23,418 nt of DNA from an uncultured Eubacteriales bacterium (GTDB lineage: Bacteria; Bacillota; Clostridia; Oscillospirales; Acutalibacteraceae): positions 1 to 23,418 of the forward strand of contig UQEY01000030.1 of NCBI GenBank assembly GCA_900540235.1, read 5' to 3'. The notes below the pieces were generated by a model. The model saw only the letters and a program-made list of their open reading frames with translations. It had not been told where the DNA came from and made no database searches. The position numbers were made by a program, and so were the translations under genes. Below, one piece after another: positions 1 to 6,464 of this stretch (positions within the stretch are counted from its first letter, which is position 1; each line of letters starts with the position of its first letter).

Positions 1-156
1 GCACCCAACGATACGATTACGGTATCTTTAGATACCTAAAATCGTATCGTTCCTGCGTTGTTGAAACAAATCATTTATTGTTTCATTTATTTTATTAGTA
101 ATAAATTTCTAATTGTTTGAAAATCGGGTGCGGTTATGGCTGCTTATTCACAACCG
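1..156. repeat. Cluster of nested inverted repeats at the window edge
   Basis: No gene is seen here. Positions 1-6 (GCACCC) are the reverse complement of 126-131 (GGGTGC). Inside lie a perfect 12-bp inverted repeat, 7-18 with 40-51, that itself encloses a 6-bp hairpin (21-26 with 31-36), then an 8-bp hairpin (62-69 with 78-85). A further imperfect stem joins 131-138 with 149-156. Such packing fits a structured RNA, a small mobile or palindromic repeat element, or a binding region. I recognise no known family, and the element may continue upstream of the window. Confidence 0.5.
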
Positions 157-170
157 TAAACAATAATTTA

Positions 171-218
171 CAATAACAAAAAGAAAGTTGATTTTACACA
201 ACTTCCTTTTTGTTATTG
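171..218 (-). terminator. Long hairpin, terminator of the XRE gene
   Basis: A 20-bp stem (171-190 with 199-218, one G-U pair) closes an 8-base loop. It overlaps the last codons and stop of the XRE gene (stop at 213-215). The stem carries A/T runs on both sides, so it could stop transcription from either direction. The core AAGTTGATTTTAC is nearly repeated in the hairpin at 803-832. Confidence 0.65.
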
Positions 219-455
219 TATCTCTTGTTCAAGTGTTTTGAAAGTTTCGGTATCAAAAAATTCGGTAACCGTTATTTCAAGTCCGTCGCATATCTTTTTA
301 ATAGTTGCAATACCGGGATTTTTGCTCTGACCGTAAATTATTGATTTAATCGTTGTGTACGGAATACCCGAAATTGTTGCAAGTTGGCAAAAATTGATGT
401 TTCGCTTTTCGCATAGTTCTTCAATTCTTTCTTTTGTTGCCTGTGAAATGTTCAA
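213..455 (-). CDS. XRE/Cro-family helix-turn-helix regulator, 80 aa
   Basis: A small DNA-binding protein of the Cro/C1 type. The order is typical: an N-terminal helix (ATKERIEELCEKR), then NFCQLATISGIPYTTIKSII as helix-turn-helix, the NPGIATIKKICDGLEI helix pair, and a VTEFF ending common in XRE proteins. I chose a TTG start at 455 because AGGAGTGAG lies just upstream; an ATG at 479 gives eight extra residues but would place its start inside a hairpin and has no ribosome site. It follows the Spo0A-C-like gene by 52 bases on the same strand, and a perfect 11-bp inverted repeat sits between them. Its target is unknown; autoregulation is a reasonable guess. Confidence 0.85.
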   Translation of the reverse strand: MNISQATKERIEELCEKRNINFCQLATISGIPYTTIKSIIYGQSKNPGIATIKKICDGLEITVTEFFDTETFKTLEQEIQ

Positions 456-465
456 AATTCTCACT

Positions 466-497
466 CCTAACAAAATCATAATATCAATTTTGTTAGG
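466..497 (-). promoter_or_regulatory. 11-bp perfect inverted repeat overlapping the XRE ribosome site
   Basis: Positions 466-476 (CCTAACAAAAT) are the exact reverse complement of 487-497, with a 10-base spacer. In the minus-strand transcript it forms a hairpin whose 3' arm ends in the AGG of the XRE Shine-Dalgarno sequence (AGGAGTGAG). It could be an operator for the XRE protein or a hairpin that limits its translation. The function is inferred, the symmetry is seen. Confidence 0.55.
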
Positions 498-507
498 GTA
501 TGTTAGA

Positions 508-690
508 CTATAAATTATACCACTTACTATTTATAGTCTTTTTAGCTTTGAATGCACATATTGAAATAAATAGCTTCGGAGAAATATCATATCCTGCGTT
601 TTTTATTGCGTCCTTAATTTCGTTTTCAACGGTTTCTGCTGTTGTATTGTTGTTTTTAGCTATTGTTTTCAAAATTTCTTCGTAGTTCAT
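508..690 (-). CDS. Small Spo0A C-terminal-domain-like protein, 60 aa
   Basis: A 60-residue hydrophilic protein. The N-terminal two thirds (EEILKTIAKNNNTTAETVENEIKD in pieces: IAKNNNTT, then VENEIKDAI) resembles the small clostridial proteins annotated as Spo0A C-terminal-domain-like, which share the pattern IAxxxxxxxxxVxxEIxxAI. The last third is divergent and lacks the tryptophan/charged end usual in that family. The ribosome site is strong (GGGGGTGAG, 6 bases before ATG). It precedes the XRE gene on the same strand. Family assignment is by memory of pattern and tentative; the reading frame is better supported than the name. Confidence 0.55.
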   Translation of the reverse strand: MNYEEILKTIAKNNNTTAETVENEIKDAIKNAGYDISPKLFISICAFKAKKTINSKWYNL

Positions 691-802
691 ATTCTCACCC
701 CCTAATACGATTATACGATATATAGTCTATCGAAATTTGTCGAAAGTTGCGATATTATTGATAAATTGTAATATTAAGGCGAAAAACAAGAATATAAAAC
801 AA

Positions 803-832
803 AAAGGAAGTTGATTTTACTCAACTTCCTTT
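803..832 (-). terminator. Perfect hairpin resembling the XRE terminator
   Basis: A 12-bp perfect stem (803-814 with 821-832) has the loop TTTTAC. Read on the minus strand it is followed by TTTTTG, so it can end minus-strand transcripts. The stem and loop nearly repeat the core of the hairpin at 171-218, so the Spo0A-C-like/XRE pair lies between two look-alike hairpins. Confidence 0.55.
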
Positions 833-873
833 CAGCGTGTAGAAAAAGTCAAATAATAAATTTCTACACGCTG
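833..873. repeat. 13-bp perfect inverted repeat
   Basis: CAGCGTGTAGAAA at 833-845 is the reverse complement of 861-873, with a 15-base A/T-rich spacer. It has no T-run after either arm, so it is not an obvious terminator, and it directly abuts the preceding hairpin. It may be an end of a small repeat element or a protein-binding site. Confidence 0.5.
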
Positions 874-962
874 GAGAATGTTGAGAAAGTGAGATAAATT
901 TTGTATTTTGCGAGCGGGAGCTGTACGATGGTACTGCCCCCGAGCAAAAGACAAAAAGTGCC

Positions 963-997
963 AAAAACGGCTTGAACTCGATGTTCAAGCCGTTTTT
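963..997 (-). terminator. Terminator of the EPS operon
   Basis: AAAAACGGCTTGAAC (963-977) pairs perfectly with 983-997 around a 5-base loop. On the minus strand the stem ends in TTTTT, as expected of a rho-independent terminator 118 bases past the VanZ-like stop codon. The A-run on the other arm would allow it to act in both directions. Confidence 0.8.
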
Positions 998-1023
998 CAA
1001 ATTGTAATTTATTAGAATGTTTT

Positions 1024-1049
1024 CGGCAGGAGCAAGCCCCTTCCCTACG
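1024..1049. repeat. Fragment of GTAGGG-type noncoding repeat
   Basis: Read on the minus strand this stretch is CGTAGGGAAGGGG, CTTG, CTCCTGCCG, an imperfect hairpin. It resembles noncoding interspersed repeats that I recall from many clostridial intergenic regions and that often generate false gene calls. A related sequence lies at the far end of the window (23324-23356). Confidence 0.4.
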
Positions 1050-1114
1050 AATAGTCCTACTGAATTTTTAAAACTCGGCACGGTTTAGCCACTTTATCGA
1101 CAGTCTTAGGTGCC

Positions 1115-1693
1115 TTATTTGGCACCTTTTTCTTTTATCTTATTAATAATTAATTTAACTGCTAAATATATTAATGCACCTATTAAACCTCCGAGTGTGT
1201 TGTAAACAATGTCGGATAATTGGAATGTGCCCTTTGAAAAAATAAGCTGATTAAGTTCAATCAAAAGCGAAAACAAAAATGAAAACAATATACTGAATAT
1301 AAGCAGGTATTTTACGCTTTGCGTTTTTTTCATTAAGCAGAAAAAGAGCGAGAAAGGTATAAACATTAAAATGTTGCCTATAACCTGATAGTCAAGACCG
1401 GTGTATTGCGTCATAAATATTTTCCATCCGCCAAAAACATTTTCAAGTGGTGAGTATATAAAGTCACGCTGCAAAACAGTTTTATAAAAAACGATGAAAA
1501 TATACATTAAAAAGAAAAGTAAGTATAAATTTTCTTTATTCTCTTTTATATCTTCAAAAAAAATCTTGAATACTTTTTTAATTCCGTTTTTTTGGAATAA
1601 AGGTATTGCAAGTATTACTAAAAAAGCAAAAATGAATGCCGGTATAAGCGAAAAAGCAAGCGTTTTTAATATGTCTTTTAACATCATTAACAT
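1115..1693 (-). CDS. VanZ-like membrane protein
   Basis: A 192-residue membrane protein that ends the EPS operon. It has hydrophobic segments near residues 10-32, 55-70, 105-120, 128-145 and 163-185. The VanZ family signature is visible: a conserved Glu in LLIELNQL and the DIVYNTLGGLIGALI segment (Asp, Asn, Gly-Gly). The founding VanZ gives low-level teicoplanin resistance, but most relatives sit in cell-surface polysaccharide loci with unknown biochemical function, which is the case here. Ribosome site GAGG lies 7 bases before ATG, and the gene starts 12 bases after the flippase. The stop codon lies in the loop of a small hairpin (1108-1127). Confidence 0.88.
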   Translation of the reverse strand: MLMMLKDILKTLAFSLIPAFIFAFLVILAIPLFQKNGIKKVFKIFFEDIKENKENLYLLFFLMYIFIVFYKTVLQRDFIYSPLENVFGGWKIFMTQYTGLDYQVIGNILMFIPFSLFFCLMKKTQSVKYLLIFSILFSFLFSLLIELNQLIFSKGTFQLSDIVYNTLGGLIGALIYLAVKLIINKIKEKGAK

Positions 1694-1705
1694 AAAAATA
1701 CCTCG

Positions 1706-3172
1706 CTATTTGTTAAGTGCTTTTTTAAATATGTAAATAAGCTTTTTCCTAAATATGATTGCTAAGGCGCAAATGACAGCGATAACAATATATCTTATTG
1801 TGTTAAACTTATAAAGGAGCAAGCATATTCCCATAAATGCCAATACAATAATGCTTATAAACAAGAAAAATATATTGTTGTAAATGTTTCCCATTTCTTG
1901 TTTTTTCATAATAAAACGATAAAGAAAATAGTGGGATACGCAAAAAGCAATATATGAAAATACGGTTGTATAACCTGCGGCAATATAGCCAAATTTCTTT
2001 ATAAAAATAAGGTTTAACACAATATTGAGTACAGCGCCCAAAACCGAAACAAACATAACATACTGCGTTTTTTCATAGTAAAATTCAACATTTACATAAA
2101 AAACATAAATAAAAGTAAAGAAAACGGAAGTTGCAACAGGCGGAAATATCCATTTTGCAACTTTGTATTCGGGCGCAACAAATATAGTTATAATTTCAGG
2201 TCCGAAAAGCATAAATACACAAATTAAACCTGCCATAAATGTAACTAAAAATGTTGCCGCTTTTTTTATGTCTTTGCAATCTTTTTTCTTTAACCCCTCA
2301 TATAACGACGGCGCAAATGAACTGTTAACAGCATTGACAAAAAGTGTTATTACAGACGCTAAATTGTAGGATACGCCATAAATAGCCGCTTCACTGGCAC
2401 CTACGATTTTATCAATCATAATTCTGTCAGATTGACCTAAAACTATTTGAGAAAGATAATGGGGAATGAGTGGGAGGCTGAAAGTAAGCGCAAATTTCCA
2501 AAATTCTTTATTATAAAAAGTTTTTCCTCGAATGCTTTGAATTATATATAATATAAGCCCTGCACAGATTTGAACAATGGCAAATGAGAGCACTCTTGCC
2601 TCGGCTTTATACTGAGTTGATATAACCGCAATTACACCTAAAATCGGACCTAAAGCCGATGTTAAAAGCGTTACGGCTATAAGTCCTTTATATTTGTATT
2701 CATATCTCTGCTTTTGTGCCCAAAAAAGGTATGCCGGTTCAAAAAGCATTTGAACAAACATAGTTACCATAAAGAGCGTGGACAGACCAAACAATTTGTT
2801 AAAAAAGCTGTGAAATATTAAATAAACAACAAAAAAACTTATTGTAATGCAGGTGGAAAGTGTTTGAATAGAAGAAATAAATTCATTTCTTCTGTTTTCA
2901 TACTTTGCCATTGCATTTAGTATTAAACTTCCGGAAAAGTTAAATGTTACAATAATATTGATTATGGAATACCACGACTGGTAAACAGTAAAACAGCCGT
3001 ATTGCTCGGTAGTTAAAAGCCTTGTGAATATAGGCATGGAAATCATAGTGATTCCCTTTTGAAGCAAATTGCATATTGTAAACCAAACGCCGGCTCTTAT
3101 CGCAACATCAAGAGAAAAATATTTACTTTTCAACTGTTTTAGTTTATTCATAGTAGTTATTAAAGCAATCAA
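1706..3172 (-). CDS. Wzx-type lipid-linked oligosaccharide flippase
   Basis: A polytopic protein of 488 residues with about 12 to 14 hydrophobic segments, belonging to the polysaccharide transporter (MATE/MVF, Polysacc_synt) group. The N-terminal region (GVWFTICNLLQKGITMISM, then PIFTRLLTTEQYG) is the classic opening of these flippases. Its role is to move undecaprenyl-diphosphate-linked repeat units across the membrane before polymerisation. It is 6 bases after the Wzy-like gene and 12 before VanZ. The start is uncertain: a TTG at 3172 has an upstream AAGGAAG at a long distance, while the ATG at 3151 (MNKLKQL) begins a more usual N-terminus but has no clear ribosome site. Confidence 0.92.
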   Translation of the reverse strand: MIALITTMNKLKQLKSKYFSLDVAIRAGVWFTICNLLQKGITMISMPIFTRLLTTEQYGCFTVYQSWYSIINIIVTFNFSGSLILNAMAKYENRRNEFISSIQTLSTCITISFFVVYLIFHSFFNKLFGLSTLFMVTMFVQMLFEPAYLFWAQKQRYEYKYKGLIAVTLLTSALGPILGVIAVISTQYKAEARVLSFAIVQICAGLILYIIQSIRGKTFYNKEFWKFALTFSLPLIPHYLSQIVLGQSDRIMIDKIVGASEAAIYGVSYNLASVITLFVNAVNSSFAPSLYEGLKKKDCKDIKKAATFLVTFMAGLICVFMLFGPEIITIFVAPEYKVAKWIFPPVATSVFFTFIYVFYVNVEFYYEKTQYVMFVSVLGAVLNIVLNLIFIKKFGYIAAGYTTVFSYIAFCVSHYFLYRFIMKKQEMGNIYNNIFFLFISIIVLAFMGICLLLYKFNTIRYIVIAVICALAIIFRKKLIYIFKKALNK

Positions 3173-3178
3173 TAAGCT

Positions 3179-4438
3179 TTATTTTTCTTCCTTTTCTGTT
3201 GGTTTTGAATTTTTGTATGCTTTGTCATATCCGCAAACCATACCGAGTATACACATAACAAATACACCGATACTTGATTTGATAATAGCGGTACCCAAAC
3301 TGCTTATTACAAGAGCGATAAAAATACTGAGTGTTAATATTTTTATTCCTTTGCTTATAGTGATTTTATTAATCGGTATAAATATAAATGCTAACATTAC
3401 TGCAAATATTATTGCACCTATATATCCGAATTCACCAAAAACCATACCTAAATAGCAGTCATTTAAGAAATTTTTGTTTTCCATATTTAAACCATACCTG
3501 TTTTGAAAACCGTATAATTTATATAATACAGAATAATTTCTTGCCGCCATATCTGAACCGTATGTTGCAAAACCCGAACCGAAAGGAAAATAAGTTTTTG
3601 CTGTTTTGATACCGTATCTGAGCAAAATCATTCTCGGCGACTGCGAATCGACTAGATATGTTTTGATTTGAAATGTAGAAGCAACAGCAATGAAGATTGA
3701 TAAAACAGTTATGTTACCTGCTGTAAATTTTGTTTCTTTCTTGTTTCTCCACATAATCGATAAAACAATATAACAAACAAGTGCAATGTAAATAACGCCT
3801 TTAGTTGTGATAAGTATGTTGAATGCGGCAAGAATTTTATATATTGCAAGTTTTTTAGGACTGATATTTGCAAAAAACAAAATCAAAAGGCAAGAAGCAA
3901 TAACAAAGCCGTATCTTGCGGCATTGCCGAATATAAAGAAATATGGAGAAAGACCATATCTTTGCTCATTTTCAGCCATACCTATATCTGCAAATAATGA
4001 TATAAAGCCAAAAAACGAACCGAAAAGTATCAAAAGTTTTGCAAAAGGCGCTAAATAATTAATCATTCGCCTTTTAGTGTCATATTCTGCAACTTGCTTG
4101 TATACAATAAAAGTTACAAATATTTTAGCAAGGCAAATAAAGTCGACCAATATAGGCATTGGTTGACTTATCAATTTATAAATAAAATTGCCTATAAAGC
4201 CAAATGCAGAACATATAATCATAAGAATTAAAAGCGTTAAGTCGGTACCTTTAATTCCTTTTTTAAACGAAAAATATAAAGTGTACACAATACAAATTAT
4301 GCAAAGTGTCTCGTCAACATAAGACAATGCAGGTATGTTTATATGATAGTCTGCATACAAACTAAACGGCAACAATATCAAAAACAGTGAGAAAATAAAT
4401 TCTCTCGGTGAAATTTTAAATTTTAGTGTGGGTGCCAT
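3179..4438 (-). CDS. Wzy-like O-antigen/EPS polymerase
   Basis: A 419-residue protein with about ten to eleven membrane segments, one long extracytoplasmic-looking stretch (about residues 255-330, with SPRMILLRYGIKTAKTYFP then FGSGFATYGSDMAA) and a short charged tail. The large loop before the last membrane helices and the RMxLxxxGI...FGxGFATYG pattern are typical of Wzy/O-antigen-ligase-like polymerases, which link repeat units on the periplasmic or outer face. Sequence conservation in this family is low, so the name rests on topology, the loop motif and its place next to Wzx. Ribosome site GGAG lies before ATG, and the gap from the aldolase gene is 17 bases. Confidence 0.85.
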   Translation of the reverse strand: MAPTLKFKISPREFIFSLFLILLPFSLYADYHINIPALSYVDETLCIICIVYTLYFSFKKGIKGTDLTLLILMIICSAFGFIGNFIYKLISQPMPILVDFICLAKIFVTFIVYKQVAEYDTKRRMINYLAPFAKLLILFGSFFGFISLFADIGMAENEQRYGLSPYFFIFGNAARYGFVIASCLLILFFANISPKKLAIYKILAAFNILITTKGVIYIALVCYIVLSIMWRNKKETKFTAGNITVLSIFIAVASTFQIKTYLVDSQSPRMILLRYGIKTAKTYFPFGSGFATYGSDMAARNYSVLYKLYGFQNRYGLNMENKNFLNDCYLGMVFGEFGYIGAIIFAVMLAFIFIPINKITISKGIKILTLSIFIALVISSLGTAIIKSSIGVFVMCILGMVCGYDKAYKNSKPTEKEEK

Positions 4439-4455
4439 TAATTTTATTCTCCAAT

Positions 4456-5220
4456 TTATTCAAACGATTTTCTTAAATCTTTGCAGGCATCCATAAAAAT
4501 ACCCACATCAACGCTGTAACTTAAATATTGAACACCGATTTCTTTCCACATTTTCAAATCTGCCGGTGTGTCAACAAAAGTGCCAACCTTTTTACCCTTG
4601 GCTTTCGCTTTTTCAACAATTCCTTTCATTGCGTCAACTACAATAGGGTTGTTAACCTGTCCCGGAATACCGAGCGACTGTGAAAGGTCATAAGGTCCGA
4701 TAAATAAAATGTCAACTCCGTCAACTTCAAGTATTTCGTCAAGATTTTCTATAGCTTTAATTCCTTCAAGCTGAAGAATGATTAAAACATCTTTTGAGTT
4801 TTCAAAAAATTCGTATCTGTCACAATTTGAATAGTCTGCCGCACGCACAAATCTGCAAACACCTCGCATACCGTATGGGTAAAACTTTGCAAATTTGACA
4901 ACATTTTCGGCTTCTTTCGCATTGTTGATTTGAGGAACCTGAATACCGTATGCACCAATGTCAAGTGCTTTGCCTATTTTGTTTTCAGCCCTGTCTTTAA
5001 GTCGAATGATAGGAACCGTTCCCCTTGCTTCTGCTGCACGAATATTGTTTTGCTGATTTTCAATGGTAACAGGTCCGTGCTCCATATCAAGTATTACATA
5101 ATCAAAGCCTGCAAGACCGACTGCTTCAACAAACATCGGGTCACTTGTTTTCATAAAAGGACCGTAAACATATTCTCCGTTTTCAAGCTTATTACGAAAT
5201 TCTTTTAATGTTTCTTTCAT
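4456..5220 (-). CDS. HpcH/HpaI-family class II pyruvate aldolase
   Basis: A 254-residue TIM-barrel enzyme. The family signatures are complete: GPFMKTSDPMFVE at the start, LDMEHGP with the catalytic His48, PIIRL with substrate-binding Arg73, and the metal ligands Glu152 (LQLEG) and Asp178 (GPYDLSQSLG). Known relatives (HpaI, GarL, RhmA) cleave or form 2-keto-3-deoxy acids from pyruvate plus an aldehyde with a divalent metal. They normally serve catabolism of aromatic or sugar acids, so finding one within an EPS operon is unusual. It starts 3 bases after the CMP-sugar synthetase-like gene, whose last codons carry its GAGG ribosome site, so the two are translationally coupled. I infer a synthetic role, making a keto-deoxy acid building block; substrate unknown. 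Confidence 0.9.
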   Translation of the reverse strand: MKETLKEFRNKLENGEYVYGPFMKTSDPMFVEAVGLAGFDYVILDMEHGPVTIENQQNNIRAAEARGTVPIIRLKDRAENKIGKALDIGAYGIQVPQINNAKEAENVVKFAKFYPYGMRGVCRFVRAADYSNCDRYEFFENSKDVLIILQLEGIKAIENLDEILEVDGVDILFIGPYDLSQSLGIPGQVNNPIVVDAMKGIVEKAKAKGKKVGTFVDTPADLKMWKEIGVQYLSYSVDVGIFMDACKDLRKSFE

Positions 5221-5223
5221 AAG

Positions 5224-5886
5224 TTATTCCTCGCTTTTATATAAACTGTTGTATATTGCATCGGCTATTAAAAAATCTTCCTTTTCGTCAATGTCAACCG
5301 CTTCAATTTCATTCACTTCAACAATATACGGCTTTTCTCCGATTCGCCTATTAAGCTGAGTAATTACATCATTGTTATAAATGTAGAAACCGCTCGTTTC
5401 TTCATAAAGCGGCTCTAAATCTTGAGTTCGAGGTATATTGCTAAGCTCATAGTTAAACGGCTTGCCGTCTTTCCATAAAAAGTCCTGTAGCTTTTTTGCC
5501 GCAAAAGACGAGTCATAATCGCCTTCGATAACTTTATCAAGACCTTTTTCAATAGATTCTTTTGAAATAAACGGCGCTGTTGTGTGCGTCATAACATAAA
5601 TATCGGCAGGCACATCTTTTGCAAAAGCACTGAGCACTTCGTTCATCTTTGTTGTGTTTTGGTCGAGCGTTTCACTTCTTTTAAGATATTTTACACCGCT
5701 TGGTATAAAATCTTTTATGCTCTCGTTGCTGCAATATACATAAACTTCGTCGATTTTATCAATTTTTAAAAGCGTTGATAATATGTAGTAGCAAAGCGGT
5801 TTGCCGTTTGTAAAAGGTTTTGTATTCTTTTGCGGCAAGCGTTGGTTATTGAGTTTCATAGGTACTATTGCAACAATTTTTTTCAT
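5224..5886 (-). CDS. CMP-acylneuraminate/KDO synthetase-like cytidylyltransferase
   Basis: A 220-residue nucleotidyltransferase of the NeuA/KdsB family. Visible motifs: the N-terminal CTP-binding loop IVPMKLNNQRLPQKNTKPF (residues 7-25; the usual ARxGSKxxPxKN is changed, keeping Arg16 and Lys20-Asn21), GKPLCYYIL at 28-36, THTTAPF at 100-106 in the place of QPTSPLR, and EAVDIDEKEDF at 195-205 holding the metal-binding DID. The family attaches CMP to 2-keto-3-deoxy sugar acids (sialic, pseudaminic or legionaminic acid, KDO), which are then glycosyl donors. No NeuB or NeuC is present; the partner is the coupled HpcH/HpaI aldolase. The altered first loop may mean a different substrate. Ribosome site GAGG, 7 bases before ATG. 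Confidence 0.88.
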   Translation of the reverse strand: MKKIVAIVPMKLNNQRLPQKNTKPFTNGKPLCYYILSTLLKIDKIDEVYVYCSNESIKDFIPSGVKYLKRSETLDQNTTKMNEVLSAFAKDVPADIYVMTHTTAPFISKESIEKGLDKVIEGDYDSSFAAKKLQDFLWKDGKPFNYELSNIPRTQDLEPLYEETSGFYIYNNDVITQLNRRIGEKPYIVEVNEIEAVDIDEKEDFLIADAIYNSLYKSEE

Positions 5887-5909
5887 TTTTTAACCTCGTT
5901 TGATTATTA

Positions 5910-6464
5910 TTAATGATAGTCTTTTGTGCAAGCATTTTCTTTATGCTTAATTATTCCCGGGTTTCCTAATACAAGTGAATTGTCAGGTACATCAAAGTCA
6001 ACAAAGCTGTTTGCCGCTATTAAAACATCGTTTCCGATTGTGACGCCGCCGACAATACTTGCATTTGCGCCAATGTATATGTGATTGTTAAGCTTTGGAA
6101 CACCTTGCCTTTTGCCCGATTTTACCATCCCTATGGTTACACCGTGCGAAACGGAAACATCTTCGCCGAGCTCGGCATCGGGATTTATGACTATTGACGA
6201 AGGGTGACCCAAAGTAAACCCTTTTCCAATCTTTGTTTTATATGATATTTCATTGTTCATTTTGTGCGAAAGTTTTGAGTGCAAAAGCATAAAAAGAGGC
6301 TTAAAAATTCCTTTTTTGCCTGCCATTCGCAAATAAAAAACATATCTGAAGCCCCTGTTTTTTATAATGCAATAGCATAAATACGGAAAAGAATATTTTT
6401 TCTTTGTGATTGCTTCTAAGTCATATTTTATAGTTTCATTCATTATTTTTTTGAAGTACCTCAT
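5910..6464 (-). CDS. Left-handed beta-helix acetyltransferase (serine acetyltransferase-like)
   Basis: A 184-residue protein with an N-terminal helical part (1-75) and a hexapeptide-repeat beta-helix from about residue 77 to 170. GHPSSIVI (86-93) and SHGVTIG (106-112) match the serine O-acetyltransferase active-site region, with His87 and His107 in place; IYIGANASIVGGVTIG and GNPGIIK close the helix. In EPS operons such proteins usually O- or N-acetylate a sugar in the repeat unit, using acetyl-CoA, so a role in cysteine synthesis is unlikely here. The start is uncertain: ATG at 6464, or ATG at 6443 (MNETIKYDL), which would overlap the previous gene by 8 bases as at the next junction upstream. 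Confidence 0.88.
   Translation of the reverse strand: MRYFKKIMNETIKYDLEAITKKKYSFPYLCYCIIKNRGFRYVFYLRMAGKKGIFKPLFMLLHSKLSHKMNNEISYKTKIGKGFTLGHPSSIVINPDAELGEDVSVSHGVTIGMVKSGKRQGVPKLNNHIYIGANASIVGGVTIGNDVLIAANSFVDFDVPDNSLVLGNPGIIKHKENACTKDYH

Larger units (their letters stand above)
691..1114. other. Gene-free strip with hairpins and repeat-like sequence
   Basis: No coding frame here is convincing. From left to right: a possible minus-strand -10 box (TATAAT, 710-715) for the Spo0A-C-like/XRE pair; a small imperfect palindrome CGATA-N7-TATCG (716-732); the hairpin at 803-832; a 13-bp inverted repeat (833-873); an imperfect long fold near 916-958; the EPS operon terminator (963-997); and a GC-richer strip at 1024-1049 of the GTAGGG-type noncoding repeat kind. 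Confidence 0.5.

Noticed and set aside
1..220. CRISPR-like array
   Set aside because: The repeats are different inverted pairs, not regularly spaced direct repeats, and there is no cas gene.
500..685. Plus-strand 61-residue hydrophobic frame that looks like a small membrane toxin
   Set aside because: It lies almost wholly antisense to the Spo0A-C-like gene, which has a strong ribosome site. Its own purine-rich stretch is one base from ATG, too near to work.
821..1081. Minus-strand 86-residue frame
   Set aside because: It runs through two hairpins, the operon terminator and a noncoding repeat; no family pattern and no ribosome site.
1108..1131. Hairpin AGGTGCC/GGCACCT as terminator of the EPS operon
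   Set aside because: The T-run is on the plus-strand side, and the VanZ-like stop codon lies in its loop. The perfect hairpin at 963-997 fits the minus-strand direction better.
4456..5220. Aldolase gene as a NeuB-type sialic acid synthase
   Set aside because: It has HpcH/HpaI signatures (MEHGP, GPYDLSQS) and no SAF domain or NeuB motifs.
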